Below are positions 46,568-56,856 of a DNA stretch of 64,000 nucleotides, in pieces. Made by a program: the position numbers and the translations under genes. Under the pieces are notes generated by a model. The model was not told the origin of the DNA. It worked only from the letters and a program-made list of their open reading frames with translations, and did not search any database. The DNA is from Paracyclopina nana (lineage: Eukaryota > Arthropoda > Copepoda > Cyclopoida > Cyclopettidae), in contig JAGUCH010000007.1 of NCBI GenBank assembly GCA_019096065.1, positions 6,656,501 to 6,720,500 of the forward strand, in the 5' to 3' direction. The stretch's first letter is position 1. Every line of letters starts with the position of its first letter.

Positions 46568-47794
46568 ATGAGTCCACTCCAATTCTTCGTCATCACCTTA
46601 AGATTGATTTCTGCCATAGAAGCCAAATCAATCTCTGAGATTGAATTCCTCAATAACTATGTCCTCAATCAACAAAGACTAACCACCTGTCTTGCATCCG
46701 AAGCTGAACTCAAGGAAAACAACCAGGAATTTAAGACCAAAATTACCACCTTGACTGATCAACTTGACAAGTGCCAAAAAACCTATGCTGCCATGATAAC
46801 AGAAGAGAAGGAGAATAACAAATCTACTTATCTGGATCCAACGGCAGACACCGATCTTGAGGAGCAAGAGGCTCTTTTTCAAAACATAAGTGTGGCCTCT
46901 CAAGATTTGATCAATGCTTCATCCAGATTGAATCCCAATCAAGGTCTCCGTGATGTCCCTTGTCAAAGAAAAGTCATCATCCTGGAAAAACTCTATGATT
47001 ATGCCAAATCCAAGGTTGAGGATATGCTAATTACCATGTCAGCTCAAGAAGAACGCCTCAATACAGAAATCCTTAACCTCCAAAAGGATCTATCCAATCA
47101 AAAGGTCCTCAACATTGAGCTCCAAGCTACAATTGCCTCACTAGAAGATGTCAAGACTGGTACGGTCCCCATTTATGACGAATTGATTGGAACCCCTGGA
47201 TTCGACACCGCTCTGAGAAACAATCCCACCTTGACGATGTGGCTCACCATCCCCACCTCGATCTTAGTCCTCCTGGCTTTGGCATTCTCCACATATCTCC
47301 TTCATAAGTGCTCAGAGAACAACTTTTTCCTTCTGAGACAGCTTGGAACCAGAGCTAGAAAATACGTGAAACGTCAAGACAAAAAGTTGAGATCCAGAAT
47401 CCAAGTACGACTTACCAAGATGAGGAAAGCCAAGGACTCCATGGAAAATGAAAACTTCGACGAGGATATTCTTGACCCCTCGAAGGACATCTTAAAGTCT
47501 GTGGAGAAAAGCATTATCAAAAATGAGCGTAAACTTGAGGCCATGAAGCACAAAAAGGCCAAGCTCATGGAGATGATGCCAAAACCTGGAAACTCACCTT
47601 CAACTCCATCCAACACTCCCACTATTCACGTTGAAACCGCAGTTGAAGTTCATGTCGCTGATGACAACAATTCTGACGGCAACAACGTCGAAAATGACGA
47701 CAACATTGAGGTGAACACTTCTTCCACTGAGAAAATCGTCGCTGATGTCACCGCGGCCTCCCAAGTTGAAAAGGCCCAGTGTAAAACTGATTAA
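46568..47794 (+). CDS. Element membrane protein 2: coiled-coil ectodomain, type I
   Basis: Intact, 408 aa. Residues 1-20 form a signal peptide (MSPLQFFVITLRLISAIEAK). Heptad-rich stretches at about 24-80 and 135-196 suggest a coiled-coil ectodomain, with three cysteines and several sequons. The transmembrane helix is at about 222-246 (PTSILVLLALAFSTYLLHKC). The tail is about 160 residues, first strongly basic and helical, then acidic and Asn/Ser/Thr-rich. CTCATCTACTACCAAG just upstream could serve as a splice acceptor. I recognise no family. It may act with membrane protein 1 as a two-part surface system, which is speculation from adjacency and matching topology. Confidence 0.72.
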   Translation: MSPLQFFVITLRLISAIEAKSISEIEFLNNYVLNQQRLTTCLASEAELKENNQEFKTKITTLTDQLDKCQKTYAAMITEEKENNKSTYLDPTADTDLEEQEALFQNISVASQDLINASSRLNPNQGLRDVPCQRKVIILEKLYDYAKSKVEDMLITMSAQEERLNTEILNLQKDLSNQKVLNIELQATIASLEDVKTGTVPIYDELIGTPGFDTALRNNPTLTMWLTIPTSILVLLALAFSTYLLHKCSENNFFLLRQLGTRARKYVKRQDKKLRSRIQVRLTKMRKAKDSMENENFDEDILDPSKDILKSVEKSIIKNERKLEAMKHKKAKLMEMMPKPGNSPSTPSNTPTIHVETAVEVHVADDNNSDGNNVENDDNIEVNTSSTEKIVADVTAASQVEKAQCKTD

Positions 47795-48412
47795 AATGCA
47801 TTTGGAATCACTTGCATCCACTTTCGAATAAAATTAACAAAATCACTTTGTTTTGCCATGCTTTAGGAAAATGTCAACAAAAATTAAGTTGGTCGGAAAA
47901 ATAGCTTGATCTAGACACTTCATTTTCCAACCTGATTCTCCATGGATCCAAACGCCAAAATCCTCACCAATTGACGCCCTCGATGGCGTAATGGCATTCT
48001 CTGATTATATTTTCGCAAAATCTTTGAAAATGATCAAAACCATCAAAGCAAGAATTTTCCCAAATTAGCCTTAAAAATAACTGCTCGATTCACACGGCTT
48101 GATGATTAGTAAACAACAACAACTGTCATGTGGACCGTGGGAAAATTCATCCTCATTCATCTATCAGCTGATGTTTTGACAAGTCATCTCAGGCCTACTT
48201 CCGGACGCCATAATAAGGAAAGTAAATCTGTCAATTATAAGGAATCTTCAAAAATCAGTCACATCACACCTTTCAAAAGTAATTGCCATATATTGGTCAT
48301 TTGCTGGCTTAACATCATAACAATTATTAAAAAAAAGTGACTAGATTAAAGCTTCCTCTTCTGTAAAAGGACAGCCATTCGAGCTGACCTCCTCTCTTGG
48401 GCCATCTTGGCC
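47795..48412. other. Gap between sense and antisense blocks of the element
   Basis: About 600 bases with AATAAA just after the membrane protein 2 stop (near 47828). No convincing frame on either strand. Antisense gene A ends at 48413, so the sense and antisense transcripts converge here. Confidence 0.5.
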
Positions 48413-49318
48413 CTAATGGCCATCCTCCGACTCGGGACTTCCATTGGAGTTGGGGCAACCTGGCTGGAAGAATCCAGGCCCCCCTTGACAAAAGGGCTGC
48501 TGCCCTTGACCCTCCTGGTCACCGACGACGCCATTGCCATTACTGGCCAGTCCAGCCGAGGCCACTACCTCGCCGTTATCGCCGACAGCATCATAAATGC
48601 CATCCTCGAGGTTGACATCCTCAAAAGGTGCTGATGGGGTAAGACAACTCGATTGACCTGACTCCACATCTTCGGGCCATCTCGGTAAACGGGGGAGGAT
48701 GAGGTCACGGACCAACACTGTCCTCTCTGTGGAGCCTGGCGGGTGGAAAACGAGAGAGAGGTACTCGCCAGACAATACCTCTCTCACAAACGCGTCATTC
48801 CCATCGAAGTTCGTGGCTAACAAGTAAGGCAAGACCACGCGCACCAAATTGGCCAACGTTTGAGCGGCCTCAGTAGGCTTCGGCCTCACTGGCAACCGCT
48901 CCTTCCCGCACATGTCATGAAAGACATACCCCAGAAATGGTCCAAACGTCAGCGGGAAGAACACAGCTGCCAGGAACTTGACAAAGATGTCAAGCCACAC
49001 ATTCCGGAGAGCCTTGAAGAACACAGGAACAGTGAAAGTGAAAGCTGCCTTTAAAATTCATATCAACTTACTTCTACGAGTGAAAAACCCGTACACCATG
49101 TACGCGAGGAAGACGAGGAAGACGAGGACCATGTACACCATCACCACCAAAAACCAAGCTCACCAATCAACAGTGACCCTACACCTTCTTCAGGCTGACA
49201 CATATTAGCCTTAAGCCAATCCGGATCCACAAACTTGGACACCTCATTCCGGATCTCGCCGACCTCCGATGCCACCTTACTGAGCCGGTACTGCGTTCAT
49301 ACGCTGAACTGACGACAT
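48413..49318 (-). CDS. Antisense gene A: membrane-associated protein, uncertain N-terminus
   Basis: The clear part is the minus frame 49044-48413, with two hydrophobic segments near its start (around FVKFLAAVFFPLTFGPFLGY) and a Gly/Asn/Gln-rich C-terminus. Upstream, 49278-49164 also reads as coding (VSKFVDPDWLKANMC). It would join in phase through a 119-nt GTGAGC...GGCAG intron (49163-49045). The same interval also encodes a strongly hydrophobic stretch (MVYMVLVFLVFLAYMVYG), so retention or an alternative exon is possible, though that frame meets a stop at 49058-49060. A start at 49318 needs a frame step near 49279. GC content is higher than in the sense genes. No family is recognised. Confidence 0.5.
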
Positions 49319-49411
49319 GACGCTGAAAAGTCAATGATTAAACAAAGTGATTGACAGTAAAGCAAAACTAGCAAACTTAAAAAGGCTGAGGAAACATCTA
49401 TTTACAAAAGC

Positions 49412-50073
49412 TTAACAGAAAGGAAAAAGAGGGAAGAAGAAACAGAATGGAGAAACTGGTGGCGAATAGGACATGGTTTGTGACACCACCAGGATCATCA
49501 ACACCATAGCCATCAATCCGTATCGCCTGGTTGACCCTGACCAGACGAGGACTCCATAAAAGAGGCTGGCAAGGCCTCCAGCCAGGCCTACAATGATGCC
49601 AATCAGAGCCAAGATCAGCCTTCTCAAAAGTCTTCGTCGCCATCTCCCAGCTTCCACTCTACTTGGCCCTCCATAGTAATCCCGCCATGCCATCCGATAG
49701 TCAAGTGATGCCAAGGCCAGAATGGCCATGGCGAGGACCCAAAGAGCCCTTAGACGAGGTGACAAGCCCGACGCAGCCTCCGTCAACGCCTCCAAATCCA
49801 CAAGGAATCTCTTCAAAAGACGAATTACTTCTTGACTAGAATCGTTGGCCATCCAGAATTGGAGGCCATGGGCAATAAGCTCCGTTATGAAATCAGCCAT
49901 CTACAAATCAAATGTTTCCACAGCCCTGAAGAAAATGCTAAAGTGTAACTTACCTTGACAAAGACTTCGCAAAAAACCGTAATGGTGACTGACCGGGAAT
50001 GAAAATTCGAATGACCTGGCTTATGAATGCTACCCAAAAAAGTTGACCTCATGTCCCTGCTTCTCAACCTCAT
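49412..50073 (-). CDS. Antisense gene B: multi-pass membrane protein (two exons)
   Basis: Model on minus: exon 1 50073-49954 (40 codons), a 53-nt intron (GTAAGT to TTTGTAG), exon 2 49900-49412, joined in phase; 202 aa. Exon 2 has three hydrophobic segments: LRALWVLAMAILALASL, LILALIGIIVGLAGGLASLF and MAMVLMILVVS. A basic Arg-rich loop (RWRRRLLRR) separates the first two. The splice sites are strong and the intron has the size of host introns in this window, so the gene is expected to be read as host-type mRNA from the strand opposite to gag-pol. No family is recognised. Confidence 0.65.
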
Positions 50074-50518
50074 GCAAGAGACAGGTTAATACAGCCCATT
50101 CAGCCCGCTACAGGTCCACACTCCTGACTTCACCTGTTGCCACCACAAGTCTGTTCAGCTATACGTGCACTCCTAAGCCGAATTCAAGCTAGTTGCCTGA
50201 CAACAGCTACCAGACAAAGATGCATCTTTGCAACTATTGCTCGAAAGCACCAATCTAATCATGCAAACATGGCTTACCTTGGCCTCGTTCATTTGCATGA
50301 TCATTGGAGCGTTCTGATCGTGGCCAAAATTATCTCTTTAAGAAAAATGAAGAAAACTCAAATCATTCATGTGACCATTGGCATCTCTAAAATCTTGAAA
50401 GCCTTCAATTTAGTGACATTTGTTGAAGCTTCATCAAACTCAACCATAGAATATCCACGGAACACTTTGTCGCATCATCATCAACTACTCTTTCTGCAAC
50501 AACTATTTTCACTTCCTT

Positions 50519-50671
50519 ATGGATTCGCCAAACAAAAAGATCAATTTCATTTGTGAACCGCACTCAATTGAAGAACTCATTCTGGACATTGATGAATTAA
50601 GCAGATTGAAGTCCATTGAAGACACAGTACAGAAACTTTACAGGCTTGCCTTCAGGAAACTCCACTACTAA
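50519..50671 (+). CDS. Small sense frame, 50 aa, in the antisense block
   Basis: ATG at 50519, stop TAA at 50669-50671. The product is acidic in the middle and basic at the end, likely helical (IEELILDIDELSRLKSIEDT), with codon use like the element's other sense genes. It could be a small regulatory protein or the last exon of a spliced sense transcript. Length alone does not prove coding. Confidence 0.35.
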   Translation: MDSPNKKINFICEPHSIEELILDIDELSRLKSIEDTVQKLYRLAFRKLHY

Positions 50672-50786
50672 CCGCCAAAGAGGACTCGCCCGACATGAAG
50701 CAAGAAACAGGTTTTAATACCAGTCCACAACGAAATCTACAATAAGTCCACATGGAGAAGATCAGCCCAAAAACATCACTAATGAT

Positions 50787-51352
50787 TTATTCATCATCTT
50801 TCTCATTCTCAAAAGTATCATACTCTAATGATATTTCATCACACAACATGACTTCCCTGGAAACAGCTTCCACTTGGTCATCTTCATCACCCATATTTGA
50901 AATAGTAATCTCAAGACTCTCTCTTGTCTCCATCATAATGCCTGATTCGGATTTTGAAGATGACGCTGCCCTTATTCGGTTGGGGTCCTCTAAAACCAGA
51001 TCACGGAAATATGACAAGTCAATGTGAAGATTCTTCTCAAGAGCCCTCCGCACTTTTCTCCTGAATATTGGTGATCTCTTCAAATACCGGCACACCTCCT
51101 CGTACTGTCTCCTTTTCAACGACAAAATGATCCTTTTCAACGTATTCACCACTGATGCGGCCTCCAACCTAAAATTGACACTTCTCTGGTCTACCCCATC
51201 GCCATTCCCCAGTTCGTCCATGGGCAAACGATGGATCATCATAAGAAGATCGACATAGGCAATGCAAATCGACACCTAAATTGGAAAAATCACATTATTA
51301 TAGACGTCGTGATTCATTTCTTCAATCATACCTGACTGGTCCTAGCCTTCAT
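50787..51352 (-). CDS. Antisense gene C: basic helical protein (two exons)
   Basis: Model on minus: exon 1 51352-51332 (MKARTSQ), a 56-nt intron (GTATGA to CAATTTAG, 51331-51276), exon 2 51275-50787, joined in phase; 169 aa. The middle is helical and Arg/Lys-rich (LKRRQYEEVCRYLKRSP); the C-terminal third is acidic with Ser/Glu. No signal peptide or membrane segment, so probably cytosolic or nuclear. The start codon is only 38 bases inside the 3' LTR, so its promoter would lie in or next to the LTR. No family is recognised. Confidence 0.6.
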
Positions 51353-51375
51353 CGTGGAAGGCTAGCTTCTTCTTC

Positions 51376-51389
51376 CGGGGGGATATCTA
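51376..51389 (+). promoter_or_regulatory. Candidate polypurine tract before 3' LTR
   Basis: GGGGGGATATC sits just before the 3' LTR start at 51390. It is short for a plus-strand primer and followed by mixed bases, so the call is weak. Confidence 0.3.
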
Positions 51390-51620
51390 TGAAGAAATGG
51401 AACCAGACGACGACCACAAGTAGGTCACGACGCCTGATCTCTCTTTTTTGGCTCTACGCGCGCGCCGCTGGTATATGTTACTTCTACCTGCATTTTTACT
51501 TCAGTATGCTAAAGTTTGCTTCGCTCACTTCACCCTAGCAAATAAAGTATACTCAACCCGTTTCATCACTCTTCTACTCATAAAACTGTTCGAACCCAGT
51601 TCTTCACCTCCATTTCATCA
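51390..51620 (+). repeat. 3' LTR
   Basis: 231 bp, same ends and same sequence as 37736-37966 by side-by-side reading. AATAAA is at 51541-51546. TATATA follows directly and matches the six bases before the 5' LTR. Confidence 0.92.
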
Positions 51621-51626
51621 TATATA

Positions 51627-53580
51627 GGCCAAAAGTCAATGTAGGACCATTCTTTTGTCTTTGTCGTCATCATATGTAGCCTTTTTTAGTGGATAAATCC
51701 CTACAAATCAAATTAAGCAGGAGCGAACATTGATTGGCAGCGTTCAAGTTTGGTGTCATTTGGAGACACTGAAATTGGAATGAATACAGTTGAAATATAA
51801 AAGCTGCAAGATTTGTTAGTCGCTGCTTCGCTTTATAAAAAACAGCGTCAAATTCAGATAAAGTATGAAGGAGCCATTTTGGCTTCAAAGAGAGTCTCTA
51901 GGATGCAACGGAGAAGAAAAAGAAGCCATTTTTCAAGCTGCGCCGATATTGAAATTGGAACATCGCTGACAAGACAATAATTCATATTTTCATCGGGTGT
52001 TTTTGACACAAACACCCATTCCACCATGTAGAATTGACCAACAACAAATATCATGCTTCAATTCATGTGACATGATCGAGATGGAAGACTTTGACCCCCA
52101 CAGTGTGAGATGAGCTAGGAAAATAACGGATATTGTGGATGACATTTGCGACAGCAAAAAGCAAAATTAACACACCAGATTGCCAAAATCGTCATCACAC
52201 ACTACCCTAACATAATTTTCCCAATACTAATTTTAAAAAACCATCTATTACATTGCACACTGATGGAGGCATGATATTTCTCAGCGGACAATGCAACATG
52301 GTGAAATGGGTATTTCTGCCAAGCACGCCCAGTGAAATTATCAATTATTGTCTTGTCAGAATTTAACAAAACTCGGTATTTTTTGAAAATTACCTACATA
52401 AGAGGTTTGATTCCTCAAAAGCAATTACTGTGCCTCGTTTTCTGAGCTCTTTTAAGACATTTGAGTCGCGACTCTGCCAGTGGCAGTCCAATCTCCTGTG
52501 AGCGTCAGATTGCCACAATGGCCGAAAAAGCGCCATAAAAGACAACTTTTCTCTGTGTGTGTATAGCTCGTGTTCTCTCAATGTCAACAGGGTCAAACAT
52601 TCAATTAGCTGTCGCAGTGCTGCTGGAAAACTTTTTTCCTTCCCCTTGATCCCTGTAAAATCTATCTGCGTATGTGTCAAAGACATTGACGTCAGCTACA
52701 ATCAGCTGGATTATGCACGCATAAAAATCCAAATCTTGATGCTCACATATTTCTCAGCTATTTGTTTCAATTTCAGTGTCACCAACTGGGAACAAAGCTT
52801 CATGCGGAAAATCAAGTGTCATCCTGGATAAATTTGATTTGTAAATATTGAGTAAGCGCTAAAATTTGCTCAAACATCGAAGCTCTGACCACATATTCAA
52901 GGGGCGACTAGACAATGCTCCCATGGGACTTAACATTGATCACAGTGGAGATTTCCGGCTCTGTATTATATGGGTAATTGTGCATGTTGCAAGAAGTGTG
53001 AGTAGTAGTAGTAGTAAATGGCATGCTTTCCCATATTTCTCACCCTCTGCGATGGTTCATCACAGCAGGAGGCTTGATCTTGTTGCTGCTGTCCTTCCAC
53101 TACCACTACAACTATTACCTTCATAAAAGGGAAAGCCATCTCCACATTATTTATTATGGGGAGGCAGAAACAAAAGCTAAACGCCAGCAACACAATAGAC
53201 CAATTTCACACTATACATGTAGGTGCTTTCTAATTTCTCCTGTCTGTCTCTCTGATCAAGGTTTTGCTGTCAAAATGGAGCAGTGTGCTTTGCGTGCTTT
53301 TGCACTGTTGTCGTGCCATGCTGAAAGAATATAACGTTATCTTTTTATTATGACTAGACTGACTCAGGAAGGTTCCTATACACACTGTAGCTCCACTGCT
53401 GCCAAAAAGAGGGAATGGACTAAACAAACGGCCAATTAATGCACCATAAAAAGTCAAATTGGTGCCAATAAACGTTATTTCATCATAGATGACACATACA
53501 CACAAAAAAGGCTGCTTTTCTTTGGCAACATTTTTTTTCATGCAAATGCAATTTAGAAAGCTTGACTTTTTTATGTATGA
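51627..53580. other. Intergenic sequence right of the LTR element
   Basis: No gene is supported. Open frames up to about 100 codons lack splice structure or motifs. A CACAGTGGAGATTT near 52941 and CACAGTGTGAG near 52099 resemble the end of the element in the phospholipase gene but have no partner ends that I can find. Confidence 0.4.
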
Positions 53581-53599
53581 CTTATTTCTGAGTTTTTTC

Positions 53600-54100
53600 T
53601 TTAGACATTTTCAGCCTAGTTCAGCTGTTTTCAGCCTTTTTTCAGGTTTTACAGAATTTTCAGCCTCTGTTAGGTCTATTAGCCTTGTTCAGCAATTTTA
53701 AGTCTTTTTAGCTCTTTTAGCCTTCTTCAGCTATTTATAGTCCTTTTCAGCATCTAAGCTCTATTACCCTTATTTAGCTTTTTAGAGCCTTTTTCATTCA
53801 TTTTCAGCCTTTTTCAGTCTCTTTTAGCTCTATTACCCTTGTTCAGCTATTCTTAGTCTTTTTAGCTCTTTCAGCCTTTTTAATTCATTTTCAGCCTTTT
53901 CAGCCATTTTCAGCCTTTTTCAGTCTCTTTTAGCTATATAAGCCTTGTTCAGCTATTTAAAGTCTTTCAGCCTTTTCAGCCTCTAAAAGCTCTGTTTGAC
54001 TTGTTTAGCAATTTCAAGTCTTTTAAACTCTTTCAGCCTCTTTTTCTTTCATTTCAAGGCTCTCCTAGGCTGTGCCTTTTTTGCCAAATTCTGCATTCTT
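53600..54100 (+). repeat. Degenerate TTTTCAGCC / CTTTTAGCTC tandem array
   Basis: About 500 bases of pyrimidine-rich sequence in which TTCAGCCTTTTTCAG, TCTTTTAGCTCTATTA and CTTGTTCAGCTATTT recur with a short period near 15 and a longer one near 95. Many units have the form of a 3' splice site (Y-tract then CAG or TAG). No exon is apparent next to it. Confidence 0.65.
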
Positions 54101-54992
54101 CAGCCTTCCCAAAGATTTTGACAAATATTCTGACTTAAAAAATCAATTTTCAAGCCTTTTTTCAGTTTTTGTAAACTTACCTAAAACATTTCATCCTTAA
54201 TATTATTGAATTATTCAAAATAAGGAATTTTTCCTCGGCAGTTTGGAATTTTGCACATCAGATCATCAAATCAGCATACTGAAATTTGGAGGCATTTTTG
54301 CGCCCGTTTCCCCCACAGTGCTCCAATGACAAGTTGTTGATCTCATGCCAACACGCAAAAATACAACTCAGGTATTCTGACTCCTTATCTTATCTGGCTT
54401 GGGAACCAGAAAAATGCTACAGCAGAAAATGGCTTTGAACACGATCATATGGAATATATACTATAATGGCTAACCAAGAAAGACACGTGTCAAAGCTACA
54501 ACAACAAATTATTACAGCACGAGTCAATAATGCGCACACTGGGCCAACCGGATTTCGGAATTAGAAAGCAGCTGATGGTATTTTACTCGGACTTTAATCC
54601 CACTGTGCCTAAAAACAAAGCCACTGATATGACTTATTAATGAGGCTAAAAATGCAGTTGGTGCGTGGGAGAATATGAGAAAAGCCATTATTATATTTGT
54701 AATCACAAATCAAAGTCACACTCTCAAATAGGTACAAATGGCCATAAATTAGGTAAGGAAACCAAAATATCAATTAAAAGTCATGCCACACTCTTTCAGC
54801 ATTAAGAAGGCACGTGCTTGACCTGTGTTGACCTCGAATTTTATTCACCCCCAGCAAAAAAAAATTGGGAAATTTGACTTCCGCCAAAAAGCAAAAAAAG
54901 TTTCTTTTTAGAAAGGCGCCAATTAATTCAATTCAGGCAAAAAATCAATACCAAATAACAAATCATGGCTTTTTGAGAGCTTTTCGATTTAA

Positions 54993-55054
54993 GGGGCGTT
55001 AATTGAAAAAGGAACCTTGCACGTGGTAGTTCCTTTTCAAAGTAACGCAACCCC
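54993..55054. repeat. 62-bp hairpin MITE, GGGGCGTTA ends
   Basis: GGGGCGTTAATTGAAAAAGG pairs with CCTTTTCAAAGTAACGC...CCCC around a short loop. A related hairpin lies at 35558-35620 (GGGGAGCGTTAACTGAAAAA and GGTAACGCACCCC). Confidence 0.6.
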
Positions 55055-55099
55055 ATAAAGCCTTGATTTGGTTTTTGGACCACTGTGCAAAGCTAATTT

Positions 55100-56856
55100 T
55101 GAATCCTATCCTAGCTAGGACTGGCATAGATGTGACAAGAAAAGAGCAAATTGGAGCTTCAGAAGAAACCAGATGTTACAGCCCATTATTTATCTATTCT
55201 CATTTGTAGCTGTAGTAACTGGTTGTACATATGTTGCTTACTGCTCAACACATCCGTGACTAAATTGGGCCATGATCTCTCTTCTGCTCACTACAGAAGC
55301 TTCCTCCATTACAACTTACTTTTTCTCAAAAAAATTCAATGTGAAAATTATTTGATGTGTTATTTTATTGAGTAAAGAAAGCTGGTTAAAATTGAATCAG
55401 TTTCAGTTTTTTGAAGAAAGTTTTTTACTTGGATATTTGTGTGGTGGCGCTAGTGTCAAATTGCTAATCAACTTTACCAGACTTGGCTTCTTTTCTTGAA
55501 ATATTGGCGAGTTTTGACTTTTTCAAGCATTTTTTGACTGCTTTGCCGTGACACTAAAAGAGTTAACTTTTTAATTATGTAAGGGCTCTTTTTAGGGAAA
55601 AAAGCTAGATTTCAATGGATTAAAACTAATTCAATACTAAATAATGGAAGAAAAATTGGCTCATTTTAATTTTTAGCCTTTTCTTGAGATCAGCGTCAAT
55701 TTTGGCGAAAAGACAAACCGGTCAGAAACGGCAAAAAAAAGATATAAAAAACGGCAAATTGCCGGCTTACCGTCAAAAAAATGAATGTCCTTCGCTTTTC
55801 TCAATTTCCCTCCGGGCGAAAACCAAGATGACTCGCGAGATTTGTTTTGTTTTGGTTTTCTAAATGTAAACAAATCAGCGCTACGAGATATCAGCGAACA
55901 TCTGCTAAAACAGCCAACGTAAACAAATCCCCACAACTCACTTACCTTAAACATTGAAAATAACCCAAGTGTGTAAAAAAGTATTTTTCTTTTAGATTGT
56001 TGCCTGCCAATGCCCAAAATAAGCAATTTTGAAGCTAGATGAGAAACTCTTAAAAAGTGCCAAATCTGGAAGCGATTTTGATGACGAAACTGGTCCTCAT
56101 CACTGGCAATATATTAGCTGAAATAAAGGCAAATTGAGGGGAAAATCAAGCATTTTAAGCTTATTTCCTAACAAATTGAGTTTTTTAAAACAAAGGTGGA
56201 GCATGTGATGTTAGAATAAAGGAAGTTGCTGTCCTTTTTGTGCAACTGAGGAAGTTGGGAGTTCAATATCATCTTCACCTCATCACTAACCTCTCCATCA
56301 TAAGGACAGCAGTTTGTATTGATAGGTGGTTGTACAGCAGCAGATCCACATGGGGGAAATTCAAGCCTTAAAAAGTTTTTTACCCAAACTTCCACTTATA
56401 GAAATGTAAAAGAACAGATACTGATGAGAGCCAGGCTTTTTTGGGTGGAATTGCCCCAGAGTGAGCTGTTTTTGTTGCTCAATATTTGTTACAGTCCAGT
56501 GGTGCCAACAGCTTTCACTGTCTCTGTCTTTCTGACTGATCACATAATGTGCTATATTGAGAGATGCAACAAAACACCTAATATTCACTTGCAAGAAATA
56601 CTGCTGATATTCTCATTTTTCCTTAAGCAAAAAATTAGACTTGAAGATTAGACTATAATGGCCCTGTTTACCTGTTCCAATCTAACAGAAACATTTTTTT
56701 TATTTTTTTCAAATTTTTTCCTTTCAAGCAGTATCAAGTATTCTGCCAAAATAATAATGAAATGATTTGGTATACAGCTGAAGAATTCCATCTTGGAGAA
56801 GAGAAAGCTCTTTGGATGAAAGGAAAAGTCTCATTTCTGGTCTGAATGGGATTGGA
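55100..56856. other. Intergenic sequence downstream of the phospholipase gene
   Basis: No gene is supported. A GGCCCTGTTTACCTGTTCC motif near 56660 is an end of the GTTCACCTG repeat family. Frames of 75-117 codons near 55673-56651 have no recognisable features. Confidence 0.4.

Larger units (their letters stand above)
37736..51620 (+). mobile_element. 13.9-kb Ty3/gypsy-class env-bearing LTR element with antisense genes
   Basis: Bounded by two 231-bp LTRs that read the same base for base, starting TG and ending CA. TATATA flanks both sides, a 4-6 bp target duplication at the kind of site used by arthropod errantiviruses. Sense order: gag, protease, reverse transcriptase, RNase H, integrase, membrane protein 1, membrane protein 2. 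Integrase after RNase H places it in Ty3/gypsy. A roughly 3.3-kb block follows with three antisense genes and one small sense frame. Usual gypsy elements are 5-8 kb, so about half of this one is extra. Matching LTRs indicate a young insertion. Confidence 0.92.

Noticed and set aside
50137-50556. 139-codon sense frame in the antisense block
   Set aside because: Composition is unremarkable, the start is arbitrary and it overlaps the better small frame at 50519; coding is not supported.
54311-55085. Further CACAGTG/CACTGTG motifs (54315, 54601, 55081, also 34537 and 29192) as complete Transib-like copies
   Set aside because: Each resembles one end, but I could not find partner ends with matching 5-bp duplications, so they are not called as elements.
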